Positions 48,901 through 57,900 of a DNA stretch of 64,000 nt are shown here, one piece after another. Origin of the DNA: Dastarcus helophoroides (lineage: Eukaryota; Arthropoda; Insecta; Coleoptera; Bothrideridae). A program made the translations under genes and the position numbers. The notes beneath the pieces were generated by a model. It searched no databases. It had not been told where the DNA came from and saw nothing but the letters and a program-made list of their open reading frames with translations. Positions within the stretch are counted from its first letter, which is position 1. Each line of letters opens with the position of its first letter. Location of the stretch: NCBI GenBank assembly GCA_028583605.1, contig CM053331.1:11206857-11270856 (forward strand). The letters are read 5' to 3'.

Positions 48901-51900
48901 TCTTATACATCACTTAATGGTGGCAGTGTGCCAAGTATTTTATATAACTGGCCCCCCATTTTTCATAATTCTGCACCAAGTCAGACTCTTCTACTTAATC
49001 ATAATTCAAGAGTAACAAATTCGACTCAATCTACAGAATTTGTATTTAATTTGCCATCCACGAATCCATTTAGTATTCCCCCACAACCAAAAGAATCACA
49101 GAAGGAGATGAGGACTACCAAATCAGGGATAAATGCCAGTAATTCCCCTCGAAACGAAAACGACATAAAACCAACATCAGTTGTCACCCCAAAAAATAAC
49201 ATAATAATTGAGAAAAAGTTTGCTTCGCTTGAACTCAGAAAGCATAAATGTTACTCGCCAACATTTTACTCAATGCGTTGCAAAAAACACGCTAAAAAGA
49301 GACCAGTCATCTACGCTCTGCCGAAAGCAGCGTTTCAAGAAAACGGATCTGGGACTTTAAAAAATTTACAATCCGATCACGAAAAGACAGAAAGCCTTAA
49401 CACCAAATGCCGATTGATCCCCGTGCCCGCACCCCGTTGCAAAAAACACAAAAAGGTGGAAATAATTTATCAAAATATATCCGAACTTTTAAAACGCCAA
49501 GGCCGTTTAAATACCACGAACGAGAGCGATCAAACACAAAGCGAAATCACCATTACAAAAGCAGAAATCCATTGCGACAAAGATGAAACTGGTGATGCAA
49601 AAAACTTCGCCCATGACGTCACAAATCAAAATATCAATCTTGGCAAATCCACTGAAAATAAAGCAGTTTCTACTTTGGATGGTGCCAGAGAACAAAACCA
49701 AAATTCCTCGAAACCAAAATTAGTGGCACTAAGCCCTAAAAAACCGAGTACAACTTCGTTTCAAATAAAGATTTCCCCACGTTTGAAAACACCAACGAAT
49801 TTTACAAAACCCAATACCCAGAGCCCAAAAGGCGTCCTTTCCGCTCAGATCCAATCGAAAGCTCATAACCATCCGCTCAAAGCTGATTCCACTTTGCTAA
49901 AATGCGAAAATACCAAAGACGAAAGTACGCTTGCTATACCCAAAATGCCACTTTTGGAACCTCAAATGAAGCGAAGTCCCAATTCGGTTGATAACAAGGT
50001 TTGTTTAAGTTTGGTATTTTGATGTTTTATGCTACTTTAATTTTTATCGGGGAAAGTTAGGCAAAGTCCGAGAGCTAAGTCCATCTGCTGCAGTACTGTT
50101 ATTTTCCATCAATAACGTCTTGTTAAATGGCTAAAATGACCATACAGGATGTCCCAAAATCCTCGGAGGAGCTTGTACGGACAAATGAAAAGATCTATAG
50201 AGGATTTAAGCATATAAGTGTTTTTAATTTGCGAATTGAAGGAGGCCGTTTTTCACATTAACCTCATTAATCAAAAATCTGTTAAATGTGTTCTGATTCA
50301 TTCGATTTATACCGCCTATTTACGAATTTAATAAAATTTTAGCCTCATGTACAGGATTTTTTTGAAAAATTTTATTAGACTGTAGCTCGGAAAGGGTTGG
50401 AGATTTGACATAAATGTATAAAGGTTTTTGTGTCAGAATGGTATAAAGAATCTGTCGTTGCGAGCTCCTTCTGTAATTTTGGGACAGCCTGTATATTGAC
50501 AGTAAATTAACGCATTGTGCGCTAAATAATATTGCAGGAAAGTAAATTTTGAATTGTTCTGAAGCAAATATTTTACTCAATGTAATAGTTAATCCACTTG
50601 GGCCAATCGCCACATCCCAGATCGTAATTTTAAATTTTCTTTTTTTTACGTTACTCATAATTGCTAATACAGAAATCGCTATTTGTATTTTTAATAAGTG
50701 ATTGGTCTTGCTCTACTGAATATTTGTAGAGACATGGTCGTTCAGGATTATAAATGGAATGGATAGTTTCTAATATTGAACTAACAAAAATGTTGAAAAT
50801 TGTTTCCCCTCTGCTGCAATGTATTTTTGACATGCCACATCAATCAAAATAAATATTTAAAAATTATCTACCAAATAAGGATGTAAAGAAAATATACATA
50901 AATTTAGCAACTTTTTTAAATGTGGACTTTTTTGTTAATTGAAAATTTTGGATACCTTAAAACGATTATCTTTCTCCTGCAAAATTTTGTCGAGGTGCGA
51001 CATTGAAGAAACAGATATTTAAAAATTATATTTTCCCTTAAAATCGATAAAGGCGGAAAACTGATATAAATTTAGAAGCTTTTCTGCAAAGTAGAATTTT
51101 TTTTAAACCCATATAAAAAAAAGAAATTTCAAGGCTTTTCTGGAAATATTTGATAACTTTATTTATATTGTTGCCATTGTCGACATTTAAAAAAAATGCA
51201 CCTTAAGGTTCTTAATTTTGTTAATTAACATTTTCAAGCATTTTCTTGTTTTAAATCTAAATTTCGAATTTAAACACTTTTTTTTCAAGTTTTAATCGAA
51301 AATTTCAGGAAGACAATTTAATTTTCCAGGAATAAGGCAAGGTTTCCAAACAGAGAAATACTAACATCATAAGTCAAATGTCAAAATAATTACTTATTTT
51401 AAAAAAAAGTTTACAATTCAAGAAAAGTCGAATTTTGGATAAAAAGTTTTGAATGTTGATTTAAAAGACAACATTTTTAGTTTGAGGAAGAACAATAAAA
51501 GTTTCAAATTTAAACTATTAATTCAAAAGAAAAAATCAAAATTTGATTTTCGTGTTGTAACTTCAAATTGTTTCTTGACGTCCAGCTTTAAACCTAATTG
51601 TATGATTTAAAAATGTATGTTCCATATTTAAAAAGAAATCTAATTTAAAACTAATCTGAAAATATTAGATTTTTTACGAAGATTCTACTTTTGGGTATAA
51701 ACTGCAGGTTCTGAGAAAATGGAATATAAAGTTCGATGTCTTAAAAATCAAAAATTTTTCTTCGTCTTTAGAGCAAAACTCCTGGAAATCCAAATTTTAA
51801 CTTGAAAGTTGAAATTCGTCAAGTCTTTTGAATGAGAAGTTGAAACTTCTAATTTAAAGTCAGGATTTTGAAAGCGCTAAGTTACTTTCGAGTTTACAAC

Positions 51901-54900
51901 ATCTTTCAAACTTGAATTAGAAATTTCTGACAAAAAGTCGAACGTCTGAGTTCATTGTTCAGATTAAATTTGAAAATTACAATCAAAATTTAAATTGAGT
52001 ATTTTGAAAACATAATTCAAAGTTTAATTCCGATTTTAAGCTCAAAAATCGAATTGCTTACGCAAAATCACTCATAATAGCTTTTTTAAAATTTTGGAAA
52101 TTTTATTTTCGAAATTTTAATGGTTACATTGCAAAATTTTAACGCAAATTTCAATTACTAAAAATTTAAACTGTTTTCTTGACTTATGACCCAAAATTTC
52201 TGGTAAAAATTCAACATTTAAGAAAAATGCATTCAAAAAAATTTAACATTTCGAATCAAAGATTAAAATTTTGTAAAATAAAAATCAAATTTTGACCATT
52301 CAGAGGAAAATTTAATTTAATGTTACTGATTTCGGGCGTAATATTTAACTGCCAAATTTTAAGTGACTTGGACAGCTTTCAATTTTAAAGTCAAAATTAC
52401 AAAAAAAATCATAACTTTGAATTGACAAGGCTCAAGTCGAACATTTGGGAAAAAGAAAATGTTTTCATTTTGATTTTAATTTCGATATTTTAACTTTAAA
52501 CGAAAAATGTCTCTAGATTCGAAGATTTAAAGAATTTTAAATTTTTTTTTTGGCAACGTTGCAAAATATTTATTTTGTAGAGTTTGATCTCCACTTTTAC
52601 ATCATCATTTTTTTTTCAGAACATTTTGCTTATTTTTAGATGGTGAACCTAAACCAAAATTTGGTAAAATAGTTTACATTTCGAGAAAAAGTCTGATTTT
52701 GGTAAAAACACTTACATTGTTGTATTAAAAGACCAAGATTCAAGTAGGAGAAAGAAATTATCACTTTCCCACCAAAATTTTGCATTTAAATTATAATTGA
52801 AAAGTTCTCCAAAAGTTTTTAATTCGAAGTTAGAATTTAATCATTAAATTTGAACTCGAACTTCGAACATTAATCTTCTCATTATTTTTTTCCTACTTTT
52901 TCCAGTGGCCCTCTGAGTTTAACGGCTACATAAAATTCGAATTTTCGGGAAAGATGTTTAGAAGTTTTTCTTTCTTTTTACTTTTTCCTGAAAAATATTG
53001 CAAAAGAGCGGAGTTTTTCAACATTAAATTTACAATTTTAAGAAAAATGTTCTTTAAAAATTTAATTCTTATTCCCAAAATTTTGGATTTCTTCTCAAAA
53101 ATTTAACTTTTCCCTCGAGATTTCGAGCTGAAGCCAATCTTAAAATCCGAAAGCTCCACAAACTTTTTCAAGGTCAAATGTTCGATTTCTAAGCCCCTTT
53201 GAATTTTAACAAAAATCCAGTTTAAAATCCAAAATGTTTGACATTTTTTAAAATTTTTACTTTAAGCTTGAACTTTCGACTTTAGGCTTTTCATTCGATA
53301 TTTTCCATTTTTCTTCAAAATGTCAATTTTAAATCCATAAATCTTTAAATTTTTTTAATCTCGAAAAATCTTTTTTAAACTGAAAATTTCGACTTTTCGA
53401 ATTTAAAAAAAATAGAAATTTTCAATGTCACAATTTTAAAAATTCGAAAGTTTTAAATTGTCAAAATATTCAAAATGGTGTTTAAATTTTTTGCAAAATT
53501 TATATTTTGTTCTGAAAGCCTTAACTTTTTTTAAATTTTTCTAAAAGGAATATTCGATTTTCTTCACATTTTAACACTTTTTTTGAGAAATTTGACTTTT
53601 TTGATAGATTTTAAAAAGAAGTCGGAAGTTAAAAGGAATTCAGTTTCCAAAAAAGTCGAGAATAAAAAATAAAATTTTTCACAAGAGTCGAAATATTAAA
53701 GCAGCAGATTTCTTCAAAATAACGTCAAACTTATAAAAAAAACTAAAAATTTCAAGAAACCAAATTTTGAGAAATATCGGAATTGTAAAGAAGTCAAAAT
53801 TTTAAAAACTCTAAAGTTTGATAGCTGAAATATTCTAAAAAACGAAATGTTTAAAAAAAATAGTCAAAATTTGTAAAAGAAATCTAAAAACATGCATTCA
53901 TTTCTAATTCTTTCCTTATTTATTTTTTTCGAAAACTTTTTTCTTAAAATTGACATTTTTGCCTAAACCAATTTTTTAGAAAAATCTTAGTTTTTTAAAA
54001 TTTTGTTTTTTTACTAGAAACGACATTTTTCTTTATTCTTTGTTTTTTAAAATTTTGATTTTTGCCCCCAAATTACTATCTCTTTTGCTCTAAGTTTCGA
54101 AGTTTCGAAGTTTACTGAACTTTGGCATCTTTTTTTAATTTTAGTTTTTTCTAAAGCATTTAAATTTTAAGATTTTTAACAGATATTTCAATTTTTTTCT
54201 GACATCTGACCTTTCTATTTTTTCAAAATTTTGATTTTTTTCTCCAAATTTTCTACTTTCCTCTATAAATTTGGTTTCAAGAAATTTATAGATTTTTCTT
54301 GACAACCTTTTTAGGAATAAAAGTTTTTTAAACAAATGTCTTGTTTTTTCCAAAGTGATGACTTTTTCTAAAAAAAAAAACGTTGACTTTCCTCTAGAAA
54401 TTTTTAAAAGAAGTGAAAATTTAAAGTCAAAATTTTTAAAAAAGACGTGTTTAGATTTTTGAAAATGGTCGATATTTTCAAAAGAGCAAAACTTTTTAAA
54501 AAAAGACTTACTAGATAGTATTATTTTTCTTTTAAATCCTGAATTTTCGCCTCTTTGACACATTCTAGCTTTCTAAAAATTTCAATTTTCTTGAAAATGT
54601 TGGCTAATGATCTGAAATTTTGGTGAAACAGACTGGTCCTTGGTTGTCTTCAAAAATTGAAATACAAATCTTGTCCCCTGAAACCAGATTAAACAACACA
54701 ACAAAGGTTGCTCTAACGTATTACGATAGCCAAGCTACCTGCCTGAAGATGATAGCTTGGCTATCAAAACGCTTTAGAGCAACCTCTGTTGTATTTATTA
54801 ATTTTTCTTGCTTTCAGGTGACAAGATTTGTATTTCAGTTTCTGAAATTTTAGCAAAGTCAGAATTTTCAAAACTCAAAAATCTAAAAGATCGAAATATT

Positions 54901-57900
54901 TAGATACTTCACATTTTTACAAAAAGCCAAAATATTTAAATACAAATCACCATTTTACCAAAGGTGGAATTTTTTAAATTTATAGAAAAAAATTAAAATT
55001 TAAAAAGAAGCTGAAAATTTTGAAGTATCCAAATTTCGAAAAGGATTCAAAATTTGTAAAAAGCTCAATAATTTCGAAAATTATAATTTAAAAAAAAATA
55101 TTTAAAAAAATAGGTATTTTCCAAAAAAATCTAAATTAAAAAAAATTGGACTCCTCGAAGTAGGTCAAAATTTTAATAAAATTAAAATTTTGAGAAAAAT
55201 CAAACTTGTGAACTTTTCATAAAGACCAAAGTTTGGAAAAAGGTTGAAATTTTAAAAAATAATCGAATACCTATTCATAAAACTGAAAAATTTAATATGA
55301 AGTGGAATTTTTTTTGAGCAAAACGAAGTATAAGAGTTTTTAAATATTATCGTAATATGCAAGGTGATTCTAAAAGAAATATTACAAATTAGGGTCCGTA
55401 TTTTACAGCCCAAAATAAGACAGAAATTTTATATAAACCTATGTCGTAAAACGCTTCGTTTCCGTGTTACAGGGTGTGGAAGGTTAGTACCTAATTAAAA
55501 TTTTTAATTTATACCTGCGAAACGTGTACAAACAATTGAATGAAATTTGGCACAACTTCATACTTTTTTTTGTTGAGCAGGGGAAATCCTTTAGGGACAT
55601 CAGGGAAGAAAACCCAGATAGTGTCAGATTTCCATTCTGTGGGTACCGACTAAGACCCCTGCTTCTTCGGACCGGGCCCATGGTCCCCAATCCCTTCGAC
55701 GGAACAGTACATTAGCACTGGAGCACTAATGTAAGCTGCTTTGCCTAAAAACAAAACACAAAAATTTTTCTATGGAAAGACAATAATCACCGATGATGCA
55801 GCCTAGAGAACCATCCTTGGTCTCCTGATTTTGGTTGGGATTTCCGGGTCGTAATCCACTGCCTGTCGAATTCGTTCGTTGGGATGCGTTTGGGCTCTCA
55901 ACATTGCCCTAGAATTGACCTTCCTGAGGAAATCTCTTACCTTAGGTAGGTCGACTTCCCTATAAAGTTGATCATTTTTAGTAAACCGTGGAGCATCCAT
56001 GGCTTTTCTTAGAAAGACGTTCTGGAACACCTGAAGTTTCTTTATCTGGTTATCGGTAGCCTGTGACCAAGCTACAGATGCGTAGGTCATCGCTGGTCTT
56101 ATGATTGATGAGTAGAGAAAAACTTTAAGTCTTATGGACACTTTGATAGTTATACCAATCATTGCTAGCAGCAATTCCTTTAGCATTCTGACCTCGGATA
56201 CTGCATAGTCGATGTAAGCCTAAAATGTCAGTCTTTTGTCAAGTATCATCCTTAGATACTTTGCCTGAAGTCTCCAATCGACGTTTTGCCCATGAACATG
56301 AATATGTCCATATGGTTGGAGTCTTCTTCTGGTGAAGAAAAATGCTTAGGTCTTGTCTGCGTTGACTTTAATTCTCCATGCATTCTAGAAGTTCGTCTGC
56401 TGCTGTCTGTAATCCTCTGGTAACGAATTCTGGACTTGGAGAATTTGTCAATAACGCCGTGTCGTCAGCATAGGTTGCCAATGTTGTCTTATCGGTTCTT
56501 GGAATGTCTGCTGTGAATAGACAGTATAGGAGCGGTGACAAGGCAGAACCTTGTGGTACCCCAACCTATACTGGTTAGACAGTTCCTGTCCCGCCTTTGC
56601 TCTAAATGAGTGCTGGTACAGGAACGAGCTTACCATTTGAACCATCGCCAGAGGTATCCCGAAGTGATGCATCTTGTAGACCAATCCTTGCCAAACTGTA
56701 TCAAATGCCTTGGAGATATCAAAGAAAATTGCTCCTACTACCTTATTCTAGTTCACGCTGTGTGTGATTTTTTCAACCACACGCAGCATCTGGTCCGAGG
56801 TAGAGTGCATTGGCTACGCGATGTCGCGATCGCTGATAATGTTCTGCAAACGCTTCTTGTAGATCCTCTCCACCACCTCACCCAAGTTAAATAAGAGGCT
56901 TATTGGGGAAAAGTCCCCTCCTTACCCGGCTTAGGAATGAAGATAACGTTTACAGATTTCCACCTTGTGGGAAAATACTGATTTTTGAACATTAAATTTA
57001 CTATGTCTCCAAAGTATTTGACAGCTTGGTCTGAAAGATTCTTCAGAGCTTGATTCGACATTCCGTCAGGACCACGTGCCTTCTTGACGTTTAGCGTTTT
57101 TAGAAAGCTTTGGAGTTTCTTTGACGTTTAATGACGTCTTTTACGCCCGGCTCTTCCTCCTGAAGATCTTGGACCCCTTGTCCACTCTCTTCACAAAGTT
57201 TAAATTCATTTCCTCGAGAGTAGTCTTGCAATGTCTTTTAAAGGTCTCAGCGAATGCTGAGGCCTTATCCTGTAAGTAAGCCATTACCTGGGGTTCGTGA
57301 ATCGAAGGGATGGGTTTTCTATCCCCTCTTAGGACTTTAGCTGTTCGCCAGAGGTCCGAGGAGTTACAACTTCTTAGGTGTTCCTGAAACTCAGAAATCT
57401 TGTGCTCTTTAAGTTCATACCTGAGCTGGTGGATAAGTCTGTTGACTTCCGCCTTATCTGCTTGCAGATTGGTTCATCTAGCCCTCTTCCTGGTACGATT
57501 TTTTCTCCTGATCAACTTTACCAAGTAATTTGGTAATGGTTCCCTTCCTCCCTTGCGCCGGAAAATTTTGATCGCTGCCAGAATGAAATCTGTTATTGTG
57601 TTTTCGAGCCTTTCCACCTCCGAGTTGATGTCAGCGTTTGTGATAATCTTTCCAGGCTCTTCCCAGTTTGCTGCTAGACACTCCCTGAACATGGTCCAGT
57701 TTGTTTCCTTCATACTCTTTCGTGTCCTTTCCAAAAATATAAAAATTAATTAACACAATATAACAGTGGCGGGTATACCTAGGGGGCAGTGCTTTAAACC
57801 CGCTTTAATTATTTTGTATGCACCTTTGTCGCAGTTTCGTAACAAAAATATAAACTAAAAGTATGTTTACATAAAAATGCACTTCTAGTGAAATTCGCTA

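Noticed and set aside
49507..49701. Minus-strand open frame inside exon Q
   Set aside because: Shadow of the long + strand exon, whose phase continuity on both sides is established.
54141..54563. 140-codon minus-strand open frame
   Set aside because: Lys/Phe/Ser low-complexity peptide produced by the phrase tract. No initiation context or homology is evident.
54733..54770. Hammerhead-ribozyme-like core (CTGAAGA, hairpin, AAAC), also near 23504 and 29023
   Set aside because: CTGAAGA and GAAAC flank a short stem in each case. However, the conserved G of GAAA is lost in two copies, stem III is absent or only 3-4 bp, and no UH plus stem I pairing closes the junction. The surrounding palindromes explain the motif better.
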